A stretch of DNA of 22,588 nucleotides from contig DUOU01000188.1 in NCBI GenBank assembly GCA_012838685.1, positions 1 through 22,588 of the forward strand. Direction: 5' to 3'. The stretch's first letter is position 1. Each line of letters opens with the position of its first letter. This document shows, one piece after another, positions 15,194 to 22,588 of the stretch. The translations under genes and the position numbers were made by a program. This DNA is from Bacteroidota bacterium (GTDB lineage Bacteria > Bacteroidota > Bacteroidia > Bacteroidales > VadinHA17). Below the pieces are notes generated by a model. It saw only the letters and a list, made by a program, of their open reading frames with translations, made no database searches and was not told the origin of the DNA.

Positions 15194-17985
15194 TACAAAT
15201 CAATTTTTAATCCAAATTGGAAACGCACATTGTAGTATTCAGCCTGCATTACCCGTGAGCTTATGCCTTGGTAATACCTCAATGGCTGGTTCAACAGGTT
15301 GTTCGCTTCGGCGTACACTTTGATTTTCGGGGTAATTGAAAAATTGGCGTTTAGATCAAGTTGTATCGCCTTATCATAGTACCTGTCATAAAAAGCCTCT
15401 TCTCCAAATTCATCAATATAAGCTGACGAGTAGTTGACAGAAGTTCTGAAGGAAAAACGTTTGCTATCGTATGAAAAGGAACCGTTCACAGTATGATTTG
15501 CTGTTCCGGGGAGCGGAATATCATCGTCTTCGCGGCCTTCAATACGGAAATCGCTTACAGAGCTTGTTGTAAAAGTGTAATTGGCGTACAATCCGAAACC
15601 CTTCCAGAAACCGGGTAGAAAATCGAGTCGTCGTTGGGCCGCCAATTCAATGCCAAATATTTCAGCGTTTCCGCCATTGACAGGTTGACTGTATGTATCC
15701 CAGGTCGTACCTTCGAACAGGTAATCTTCACGAGTTTCTGTCACTATAAAATCCTTTATGTCCTTATAAAAAACGTCAGCGGACAAAATACCGATTGATT
15801 TAAAGTATTTCTCAAAAGAGAGGTCGAAATTCATTGATGTGGTAGGTGTTAATCCCGGGTTCCCTATGGCTATTTCGTTGTCGTCCCTGGTTATTTCCCT
15901 GTAAGGTACCAGCGAATAATAGTTTGGTCTCGATAGGGTATTTGTCCATGCGGCCCTTAATATCGCGGTTTCGCTAAAATCGTATTTGAGGTGCAGACCG
16001 GGAAGAATATTTGTATAAGAATCGGAAACAACGGCGGTAAGCGTGTTTTCATCCTCATCGGCATCGTACTGGTTCCCCTGGTATTTTTGCGAGGTGTTTT
16101 CGATACGTACGCCCGCAATAATTAACAACTTAGGTCCAATGTTTTGGTTCAGCATAATATATCCGCTCATAATATTCTCCGTTGCGTTAAAGTTTTCTGC
16201 TTCTGCTTCTGCGCTTCTTTCTTCGTCAAACAGGGAAGAGTTGGTCAGATCAAGCCCGCCCAGGTATTCTCGTGACACATGGTTGCCGGTTGCATAGTCG
16301 CCCGCCAGGAAGTTATCCTTTGTAAAGTCTTTCAGGTTATTCAGGGTAGTCGCGTTGAAAGCATCTTCATCAATCGGACTGTATTCGAACAGTCGGTTAT
16401 CGCGCATTTTCTTTTTACCCTTGTACCGTACTCCCAGTTTAATGCTATTCTTAAAATTATTATCAAGCAGCGGAATTGTAAAATTCATTTTAAAGTTTTT
16501 ATCAATGTCCTCTGTAAACTGAAACTCTTCGGTGATTTCATCAAATTCATAGTCAGAACTGAAATTGGCCGCGGAAGCGGGAGACACACTTGTAATCTTT
16601 GGGGCGCTTTCATCTGAGAAGTCAGTTATAAAGGTCAGATCTTCCACCTCATATACAATATATCTTTCGTTGGGTCTTTCTTCAGAGGCTTTGCTGTATG
16701 ATGCCGTCCAATCGGCCTTGATTCCGCCAAACTGGTGTTCGCCACCCAGTGTGAAATTCATCATACGCTGATCCTCCAGACGTGCATACTTAATGTCATT
16801 GGTGCCGCCTTTTGTTTCTCTTTTCATAACGCCTATCCATGAATCGCTACCTTCATCGTACTCAATATCTTTATAGATTGTCCTGTAACGGTTTTCCCAG
16901 TCGTTACGATGGTTGTATATACCATTAGCGAACAAGGTATGGTTCCCGGTAAGTTTATAATCAAGGCTCAGTGAATAACTTTGACGGATACGCTGTAAAT
17001 AGTACTGCCGTATTTGAATTTCTTCCGTAAAGGCTGAGCCATCTTTGTCGTTGTCATCCATAAAATCCCACTCTGATTCAAAATTGTCACTTCCAAGTCG
17101 GTGGTCGTGGTAAGAGGCGCTTGCTATTACGCCCAACTTTTTGTTGAAAAAGCGGTCGCCAAGTATAACGGCGCCATTGTATATTGGCTTTGAAGCAAGG
17201 ATATTATATCCGGATCCGAGTGTCAGACTTGTACGACGGTCATAAGGAGCCGAGCGTGATACCAGGTTAACCGAGCCACCAATGGCATCAGCGTCCATAT
17301 CGGGTGTGACAGCTTTGTTCACTTCGATAGCCTGAATCATATCGGCAGGAACCAGGTCAAGCTGCACCGTCCGGTCTTCAGCTTCGGCGGAAGGGATCCG
17401 TTCTCCGTTTACCATCACTGAGTTATATTGCGGCGCGGTTCCCCTTATGTTTCCGAAGCGCGCTTCGCCCTGGTCATACTGAACATTGATACCTGGAATT
17501 CTTTTAAGGGCATCACCGATATTGGCGTCGGGAAAACGGCCCACCAGGTCGGATGATATAATATTGGTGATGTTACCCTTGTTCATTTGTGTGTTCAAGG
17601 CTTTAGTCTGCCCCTGCAATTGTCCGGTTACAGTTATTTCGGACAATTCAATACCAGCTTCCAGGCTGAAGTCGATAACAGTTGTTTTGCCGGGTTCAAC
17701 CAATACTTGTACCGTTTCGGGGGTATAACCGATATATGTGGCCATCAGTTCATATGTTCCGACCGGAACACCGGTAATAGTATAATAACCGTAACTATCG
17801 CTGACGGCACCTTTTGAAATTGATTTTAAGACTATAGATGCGCCAGGCATTGAAAGATTATCGTTATCCAGGACTCTTCCTTTAATAATCCCGGATTGTT
17901 GCGCCTGAGAACATATTGTCAATGTTGTTAGAAGCACAGATAAGTAAAATTTTAATCGTGTCATGATATTCATTTTAGAATTCAT
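15193..17985 (-). CDS. TonB-dependent receptor paired with the phytase-like gene
   Basis: Up to 930 residues. A signal peptide (MTRLKFYLSVLLTTLTICSQAQ) is followed by a carboxypeptidase-regulatory-like beta domain (about 32-112: IKGRVLDNDNLSMPGASIVL, GTYELMATYIGY). Next come a TonB-box-like SEITVTGQ (115-122) and a plug domain (about 128-245: DALKRIPGINVQY, VNGERIPSAEAEDRTVQLD, AVTPDMDADAIGGSVNL). A large outer-membrane barrel follows, with LSRPNYYSLVPYREI and the last strand RFQFGLKIDL. The plug resembles the TIGR01782-type receptors common in Caulobacter and Xanthomonas. No SusD-like partner is present, so this is not a classical polysaccharide locus. Beta-propeller phytase genes are reported next to TonB receptors, which fits. 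Start ATGs at 17985, 17973 and 17964 all precede the signal peptide; 17964 fits best with the promoter-like box just upstream. Confidence 0.9.
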   Translation of the reverse strand: MNSKMNIMTRLKFYLSVLLTTLTICSQAQQSGIIKGRVLDNDNLSMPGASIVLKSISKGAVSDSYGYYTITGVPVGTYELMATYIGYTPETVQVLVEPGKTTVIDFSLEAGIELSEITVTGQLQGQTKALNTQMNKGNITNIISSDLVGRFPDANIGDALKRIPGINVQYDQGEARFGNIRGTAPQYNSVMVNGERIPSAEAEDRTVQLDLVPADMIQAIEVNKAVTPDMDADAIGGSVNLVSRSAPYDRRTSLTLGSGYNILASKPIYNGAVILGDRFFNKKLGVIASASYHDHRLGSDNFESEWDFMDDNDKDGSAFTEEIQIRQYYLQRIRQSYSLSLDYKLTGNHTLFANGIYNHRNDWENRYRTIYKDIEYDEGSDSWIGVMKRETKGGTNDIKYARLEDQRMMNFTLGGEHQFGGIKADWTASYSKASEERPNERYIVYEVEDLTFITDFSDESAPKITSVSPASAANFSSDYEFDEITEEFQFTEDIDKNFKMNFTIPLLDNNFKNSIKLGVRYKGKKKMRDNRLFEYSPIDEDAFNATTLNNLKDFTKDNFLAGDYATGNHVSREYLGGLDLTNSSLFDEERSAEAEAENFNATENIMSGYIMLNQNIGPKLLIIAGVRIENTSQKYQGNQYDADEDENTLTAVVSDSYTNILPGLHLKYDFSETAILRAAWTNTLSRPNYYSLVPYREITRDDNEIAIGNPGLTPTTSMNFDLSFEKYFKSIGILSADVFYKDIKDFIVTETREDYLFEGTTWDTYSQPVNGGNAEIFGIELAAQRRLDFLPGFWKGFGLYANYTFTTSSVSDFRIEGREDDDIPLPGTANHTVNGSFSYDSKRFSFRTSVNYSSAYIDEFGEEAFYDRYYDKAIQLDLNANFSITPKIKVYAEANNLLNQPLRYYQGISSRVMQAEYYNVRFQFGLKIDL

Positions 17986-17987
17986 GA

Positions 17988-17995
17988 CAAAACTA
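17988..17995 (-). promoter_or_regulatory. Possible -7 element of the TonB receptor unit
   Basis: TAGTTTTG on the minus strand (17995-17988) matches TAnnTTTG. The nearest TTTG upstream (18013-18010) is only 14 bases away rather than about 20, so the match is half-complete. If real, transcription starts near 17980-17984, which would leave the first ATG (17985) outside the message and favour ATG 17973 or 17964. Confidence 0.4.
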
Positions 17996-18366
17996 CCTTC
18001 ATTACGTTACAAAAAGTTTACGAAAATATTAAGGAATTGATACGTTTTTATGGTTTGAATAGAGTGTTCCCAGTAAATTCATTTATCATAAGGATGGCAG
18101 ATTATGGTTCGGTCAATCGCACGAAACCTTTTCATAAACAATAAGATATACATTATGAAAGGTGGGAACTGACCATGATTTTCAATGTTGGCCCGTTCAG
18201 TGCGTTTTATGGTTTGACGCCGGACTTTCAGGTGTGGATCCGCGATTGATAGGAATATGGTCGATATTGGTGCGTTAATACAATAACAAATGAGAAAACG
18301 AAGGTTAAGAAGTTTTGGAAAAACTTGCAAAGAAATCGGGATGTCCTTTTGTAAGGCAGCTTTATT
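17996..18366. other. Intergenic stretch without a convincing gene
   Basis: This part of the 459-base spacer between the TonB receptor and tetR is divided into AT-rich ends and a middle (about 18160-18260) visibly richer in G and C. The longest open frame (18375-18079, minus strand, 98 codons) has no recognisable domain, no promoter and an unusual Arg/Ile/Phe-rich makeup, so I do not call it a gene. Short plus-strand frames (for example 18175-18249, 24 residues ending FQVWIRD) are no better. It may be a decayed gene remnant or an unrecognised RNA. Confidence 0.4.
18046..18217 (+). repeat. 13-base direct repeat in the spacer
   Basis: TTTTATGGTTTGA occurs at 18046-18058 and again at 18205-18217, each preceded by CG or CGT. 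The copies are 159 bases apart. They could be remnants of a duplication, protein-binding sites or chance in an AT-rich spacer. No inverted ends or transposase are seen. Confidence 0.3.
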
Positions 18367-18399
18367 TTTCGTCAATTAAAAATAAAAGCATTAATTTTG
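18367..18399 (+). promoter_or_regulatory. Candidate promoter of tetR
   Basis: TAATTTTG (18392-18399) is an exact TAnnTTTG match. TTTC (18367-18370), one base off TTTG, lies 21 bases upstream. The start of transcription would be near 18404 and the leader about 40 bases. The -7 element overlaps the palindrome at 18396-18413. Confidence 0.5.
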
Positions 18400-18413
18400 A
18401 CACTATCGTCAAA
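18396..18413. promoter_or_regulatory. Probable TetR-family operator, TTTGAC-N6-GTCAAA
   Basis: A perfect 6-bp inverted repeat with a 6-base spacer, 31 bases before the tetR ATG. It overlaps the -7 element and the predicted transcription start, the position expected for autorepression by the adjacent TetR-type protein. Extra GTCAA half-sites lie at 18371-18375 and 18421-18425. TetR-family operators are typically short palindromes of this size; binding is inferred. Confidence 0.55.
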
Positions 18414-18444
18414 CTCTAATGTCAACACAACCAAATAGCATAAA

Positions 18445-19071
18445 ATGAGTCAATTAAAAGAACCAGAGGTTAAAATAATAGAAGCCGCCAAACAGGTATT
18501 TCTAGAAAAAGGGCTTGAAAACGCGAGAATGCGGGATATCGCGGATACAGCCGGAATCAGCAGAACAGCGTTAAATTATTATTATCGTACCAAGGAGAAT
18601 CTGTTTTACAAGATTATTGAAGAAATTTTAGAAGACATTATTCCCCACTTTGAGAGCCTGTTAAGCAAAGATACTCTCAGTTTTCAGGAGCGTTTTCTGG
18701 ATATTATCGATGTATATGCCGATTTTTTAAGTTGTAACAATGTAGTGCCACGCTTTATTTTAATGGAGATACATCGGCATCCGCAGACACTTTTCGATTT
18801 TGTCAACACAAATCCGAAGGTTAAAAAATACCTGCAACTTTTACATGCAATGCTTGAGCGTGAAGTTGAAAACAAAAACATCAAGGAACTACCTATTGAA
18901 GAATTGGTTATTCTTTTCTATGGGCTACTCTTTGTACCGTATTTGATGGACCCGTTTATTAAGGAATTTTTTCTCAACGAAGAAAGCAAAATAGAGGCCT
19001 ATCATCGGAATCATCTGGAAAACATGAAACAGGTTTTGCTTATGTTTTTAAGCACAAAAACTCTGAACTGA
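18445..19071 (+). CDS. TetR/AcrR-family transcriptional regulator
   Basis: A 208-residue one-component regulator of typical length. The N-terminal DNA-binding domain is clear: IIEAAKQVFLEKGLENARMR, then the helix-turn-helix DIADTAGISRTALNYYYRTK with recognition helix near residues 40-47, and ENLFYKIIEEIL. The C-terminal two-thirds is all-helical and divergent, as usual for the ligand-binding and dimerisation part, so the ligand cannot be named. It precedes the activase-like gene by 56 bases on the same strand and most likely controls it and itself through the palindrome upstream. An acyl-CoA or related metabolite as ligand would fit the neighbour, but that is a guess. Confidence 0.93.
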   Translation: MSQLKEPEVKIIEAAKQVFLEKGLENARMRDIADTAGISRTALNYYYRTKENLFYKIIEEILEDIIPHFESLLSKDTLSFQERFLDIIDVYADFLSCNNVVPRFILMEIHRHPQTLFDFVNTNPKVKKYLQLLHAMLEREVENKNIKELPIEELVILFYGLLFVPYLMDPFIKEFFLNEESKIEAYHRNHLENMKQVLLMFLSTKTLN

Positions 19072-19075
19072 ACTA

Positions 19076-19083
19076 TATATTTG
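19076..19083 (+). promoter_or_regulatory. Possible -7 element before the activase gene
   Basis: TATATTTG just after the tetR stop is an exact TAnnTTTG match, with about 40 bases to the ATG at 19128. No TTTG lies at the right distance upstream, so the gene may equally be read from the tetR promoter. A TTGAC half-site (19110-19114) resembles those at the tetR operator. Confidence 0.35.
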
Positions 19084-19127
19084 AAAACTTCGCCTAAAAA
19101 ACGAGCCAATTGACTGCTATAAACATT

Positions 19128-22100
19128 ATGAATACATCACTTTCACATATAAACAATTCAGCACATAACACTGAAAATCCGTTTATCAACATAGGATTGG
19201 ATGCCGGTTCCACAACTATCAAGGTGGTGGTATCCGATTCCCAAAACAAAATGATTTACAAAGATTACCGTCGGCATTACGCCGATATTTTAGGGAATTT
19301 GAAAGAGATTTTATCCAGTGTATTTGATAAATTTGGCGATTGTCTCGTCAATCTTTGTTTAACCGGTTCAGCCGGGATGGGAATAGCCGAACGGTACAAG
19401 GTCCCTTTTGTCCAGGAAGTAGTAGCTTCCTGCGAAGTTATCTCACATCAATTTCCCGAGATAAAGACATTTGTAGATATTGGCGGTGAAGACTCTAAAG
19501 TGATATTTTTCAAATCCGGCAAAACGCCTGATATTCGGATGAACGGAAGTTGTGCGGGCGGTACGGGCTCATTTATCGATCAAATGGCAACATTGCTCAA
19601 TGTCGATATGAATGAGTTTGATTCATTGGCCGAACAGGCTGAAACAATTTATCCGATAGCTTCTCGTTGCGGTGTTTTTTCAAAAACAGACGTACAGAAT
19701 CTACTTGCCCGGAACGCAGCAAAAGCGGATATAGCCGCATCGGTTTTTCGAGCGGTAAGCATGCAGGTAATCACATCCTTGGCAAGAGGATACGAGCCAG
19801 AGCCAAAAATCTTTCTTTGTGGCGGTCCTTTCACCTTTATTCCATCTTTGCGAAAAGCATTTATCGATGAGATAAAAATGGATAGTTCGGAAGTTGTGAT
19901 TTCTGAAAATTCGGAAGTGATTCCGGCTTGGGGCGCGGCTATAATCGCGAGCGACCAGCAAGAGAGCAAACTACTGTCCGAATATCTTTCCATATTTGAT
20001 AAAGAGGCCAAAAAAGTCTTAAAAGATGTTCATAATCAATTAAGGCCACTTTTCAAGGATAAAAGAGAGTACAGTGAATGGCTAAAATCCAAGGAGAAAT
20101 ATCAATTTCCCAGGATAGACATAAAAGAGATAAAAAATCCGAACTGTTTTATCGGTATCGACAGTGGTTCAACCACAACAAAAATTATCGCCACTGACGA
20201 AAATCGCAATGTTTTTTATCACTACTACACCAAAAACAAGGGGCTTTCGTTGCAAGCCGTAACTGATGGGCTGAGAAAGTTGTTTGAGCAAACGCGGGAG
20301 GCCGGAATAGAGATGAATGTACTTGGGAGTTGTGTTACCGGGTATGGCGAAGATTTAATAAAAAAGGCTTTTCACCTCGATTTTGGCATGGTTGAAACGA
20401 TCGCCCACTATATGGGCGCCTACCATTTCAACAAAGATGTCTCTTTTATTTTGGACATTGGCGGGCAAGATATGAAAGCCGCTTTTATTGAAAATGGAAT
20501 TATTAAGCGGCTGGAAATCAATGAAGCGTGTTCTTCCGGTTGCGGTTCTTTTATTGAAACTTTTGCCAATTCGCTCAACTATTCGGTTCCCGACTTTTCA
20601 AAAATAGCCTTAAAATCCGAACACCCGTGCGATTTGGGTACACGCTGCACTGTATTTATGAATTCCAAAGTGAAACAGTCACAGCGAGAAGGAGCTTCAG
20701 TAGAGGACATTTCCGCGGGATTGGGTTACTCCATCGTGAAAAACTGTCTGAACAAGGTGTTGAAACTGAAAGATGTCAAAGAGTTGGGCGGTCATATTAT
20801 GGTGCAGGGCGGCACATTTAGAAATTTGTCGGTAATCCGGGCATTGGAGATAGAGTTGGGAAAAGAGGTTATGGTTACCGATTATCCCGAATTGATGGGA
20901 GCTTATGGAGCGGCTCTCTATGCGCACAAAAAGTTTGAAGCAGGTCAAACTATGCCCGTTAAATTGGCCACTATATCGGAACCGAAAGAATATTCGGAAA
21001 GAAAAACGGTTTGTAAAGGGTGCGAAAACAGTTGTACCGTAACACATTTCAAATTTGATAACAACAATAAGTTTTACTCGGGCAATAAGTGCGAAAAAAT
21101 CTTCAACAACTCAGGTGAAACGGCCGTAAAAGGGATAAACCTGCACACCGAAAAATATGATCTGCTGTTTAATCGCACTGTTTTGGAAAAAGGAAAAATC
21201 ACACTCGGTCTCCCGCGTACATTGGGAATGTATGAAAATTATCCGTTTTGGCACTCGTTGCTGACCGGATGTGGAATCCGAATAGTGCTTTCCGATAAAT
21301 CCACCATGACAATGTACGAAACAGGTATCGGCACGGTTATGGCCGATAATATTTGTTTCCCCGCGAAACTTGCGCATGGGCATATCTATAACTTGGTTGA
21401 CAAAAAAGTGGACAGAATTTTTATGCCTTACGTAGTTTTTGAAAACAAAGAGGACGAAAAGACCAATAACAGTTATAACTGTCCAATTGTTACAGGTTAC
21501 TCCGATGTAATAAAAAGCGCTGTCAATCCCCAAAATAAGTTTGGAATTCCCGTTGACTCGCCGACATTTACATTTACCAACAAAAAGTTGATGCGTAAAT
21601 CTTGCGTAGAATATATAAAAACGATTATCCCCGGAATAGAGACAAAAAAAATCAATAAAGCGTTTAAGAATGCCCTGATTGCCCAGCAAACCTATGAAGA
21701 GCAACTGAACAGACGTTCAAATCAGATTTTAGAGAAGGCTGTTGCCGAAAACCGCCTGGTCATACTGCTTGCCGGACGACCGTACCATATCGATCCGTTG
21801 ATACAACATAAAATTTCCGATTTAATAACCGATTTTGGGGTGGATGTAGTTACTGAAGATATTGTGCGCCATCTGCAAGCCGATCCGGACGAAGTGCAAA
21901 GCGTTATGCAGTGGGCTTACACCAACCGGATTTTTAAATCCGCGTTATGGGCGGCAAACAGTGCGCCGCAAAATGTACATTACGTGCAAATAACCTCATT
22001 TGGCTGTGGTCCCGATGCCTTTATCCTGGACGAAGTGAATGATATCTTACGCCGCAGAGGCAAAAACGCAACGATAATAAAGGTAGATGACATCAATAAT

Positions 22101-22588
22101 ATCGGCTCCACCCGATTGAGAATTCGTTCCCTTATAGAGAGTTTGAAGTTTAAAAAGGAGGACAAAGTTTATGAAAAAGAGATCGCCGTGCATACGCCAC
22201 CTTTTGAAAAAGAGGATAGGCGAAGAACGATTCTCGGACCGTGGTTTGGAGATTTCTGTTCGCCGTTTCTTCCCGCAGCTTTTGAACTGGTCGGTTATAA
22301 AATGGAAAATTTGCCGCCAAGCGATTTAAAGTCAGTAGAATATGGATTAAAATACTCCAACAACGAGATCTGTTATCCGGCAACTCTGGTTGTAGGAGAT
22401 TTGATGAAAGCATTGGAGAGCGGTAAGTATGACAGAAATGAAGTAGCGTTGGGGATTACGCAAACCGGTGGACAGTGTCGGGCTACAAATTATGTGGCTT
22501 TGATAAAGAAAGCCATGATAGCCGCGGGATTTGGAGATATACCCGTGGTAACCATCTCTACTACACCAGGATTGAATGATCAGCCCGG
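19128..22588 (+). CDS. Large BcrAD/BadFG-type ATPase, acyl-CoA dehydratase activase-related (3' truncated)
   Basis: Open from ATG 19128 to the window edge with no stop (1,153 codons visible). It has two ATPase modules of the 2-hydroxyacyl-CoA dehydratase activator family. Module 1: GLDAGSTTIK (23-32), GGEDSK (119-124), cluster Cys in SCAGGTGSFID (C142) and SRCGVF (C181). Module 2: GIDSGSTTTK (343-352), GGQDMK (445-450), CSSGCGSFIE (C468, C472) and TRCTVF (C507). In the known activator HgdC, two such Cys per subunit hold a [4Fe-4S] cluster shared by a dimer; here one chain carries both halves. A Cys group (C629, C632, C636, C655) links to a DUF2229-like region (about 690 on: LPRTLGMYENYPFWHSLL, CFPAKLAHGH). 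GRPYH (near 883), SFGCGPDAF and EICYPATLVVGDL follow. Related large proteins are usually about 1,400 residues or more, so some 300 are probably missing. Its reaction is unknown. Confidence 0.9.
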   Translation, partial: MNTSLSHINNSAHNTENPFINIGLDAGSTTIKVVVSDSQNKMIYKDYRRHYADILGNLKEILSSVFDKFGDCLVNLCLTGSAGMGIAERYKVPFVQEVVASCEVISHQFPEIKTFVDIGGEDSKVIFFKSGKTPDIRMNGSCAGGTGSFIDQMATLLNVDMNEFDSLAEQAETIYPIASRCGVFSKTDVQNLLARNAAKADIAASVFRAVSMQVITSLARGYEPEPKIFLCGGPFTFIPSLRKAFIDEIKMDSSEVVISENSEVIPAWGAAIIASDQQESKLLSEYLSIFDKEAKKVLKDVHNQLRPLFKDKREYSEWLKSKEKYQFPRIDIKEIKNPNCFIGIDSGSTTTKIIATDENRNVFYHYYTKNKGLSLQAVTDGLRKLFEQTREAGIEMNVLGSCVTGYGEDLIKKAFHLDFGMVETIAHYMGAYHFNKDVSFILDIGGQDMKAAFIENGIIKRLEINEACSSGCGSFIETFANSLNYSVPDFSKIALKSEHPCDLGTRCTVFMNSKVKQSQREGASVEDISAGLGYSIVKNCLNKVLKLKDVKELGGHIMVQGGTFRNLSVIRALEIELGKEVMVTDYPELMGAYGAALYAHKKFEAGQTMPVKLATISEPKEYSERKTVCKGCENSCTVTHFKFDNNNKFYSGNKCEKIFNNSGETAVKGINLHTEKYDLLFNRTVLEKGKITLGLPRTLGMYENYPFWHSLLTGCGIRIVLSDKSTMTMYETGIGTVMADNICFPAKLAHGHIYNLVDKKVDRIFMPYVVFENKEDEKTNNSYNCPIVTGYSDVIKSAVNPQNKFGIPVDSPTFTFTNKKLMRKSCVEYIKTIIPGIETKKINKAFKNALIAQQTYEEQLNRRSNQILEKAVAENRLVILLAGRPYHIDPLIQHKISDLITDFGVDVVTEDIVRHLQADPDEVQSVMQWAYTNRIFKSALWAANSAPQNVHYVQITSFGCGPDAFILDEVNDILRRRGKNATIIKVDDINNIGSTRLRIRSLIESLKFKKEDKVYEKEIAVHTPPFEKEDRRRTILGPWFGDFCSPFLPAAFELVGYKMENLPPSDLKSVEYGLKYSNNEICYPATLVVGDLMKALESGKYDRNEVALGITQTGGQCRATNYVALIKKAMIAAGFGDIPVVTISTTPGLNDQP

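Noticed and set aside
18079..18375. 98-codon open frame on the minus strand between the TonB receptor and tetR
   Set aside because: No recognisable domain, no promoter match, unusual composition, and its 5' end runs into the tetR promoter region. I list the stretch as intergenic.
21111..21704. 197-codon minus-strand frame
   Set aside because: It is antisense to the continuous activase frame, which keeps family motifs throughout this stretch (LPRTLGMYENYPFW, CFPAKLAHGH).
1..22588. CRISPR arrays, tRNA/rRNA genes, insertion sequences or prophage
   Set aside because: I saw no regularly spaced repeats, cloverleaf sequences, transposase or integrase motifs, or attachment-type duplications by eye. 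All large frames are recognisable chromosomal genes.

Overview
The window is a chromosomal segment from a member of the Bacteroidota. It carries sprA, the giant outer-membrane channel of the type IX secretion system (T9SS), a TonB receptor with an N-terminal carboxypeptidase-regulatory-like domain, and several matches to the Bacteroidota promoter pattern (TTTG, about 20 bases, TAnnTTTG). Shine-Dalgarno sites are not evident. The acyl-CoA dehydratase activase-like protein at the right edge fits an anaerobic, fermentative lineage, perhaps Bacteroidales or Marinilabiliales-like. That placement is inference.

Layout from left to right. (1) The end of ruvA, then sprA (about 2,470 residues) only 9 bases downstream, then gcvH behind its own promoter. 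(2) Convergent to gcvH, the translation/transcription operon rimP-nusA-infB on the minus strand, driven by a good promoter and preceded by a strong leader hairpin. (3) On the plus strand, a single radical SAM protein of the PflX/COG1313 type with a non-ATG start. (4) On the minus strand, a two-gene unit of a TonB-dependent receptor and a phytase-like beta-propeller lipoprotein, joined by a TAATG overlap. (5) A 459-base spacer holding promoter and operator candidates but no convincing gene. (6) On the plus strand, a TetR-family regulator and a very large BcrAD/BadFG-type ATPase protein that runs off the right edge (1,153 codons visible).

Three functional groups can be read. Housekeeping genes are DNA recombination (ruvA), glycine cleavage (gcvH) and the rimP-nusA-infB operon. 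Cell-envelope genes are the T9SS translocon and the receptor/phytase pair, which probably hydrolyses a phosphorylated compound at the surface and imports a product. The third group is the tetR-activase locus, where a perfect palindrome overlaps the predicted tetR promoter and suggests autoregulation. I saw no tRNA, rRNA, CRISPR array, insertion sequence or prophage gene. The least described parts are the tetR-activase locus, the receptor/phytase pair with altered phytase motifs, and the rimP leader hairpin.
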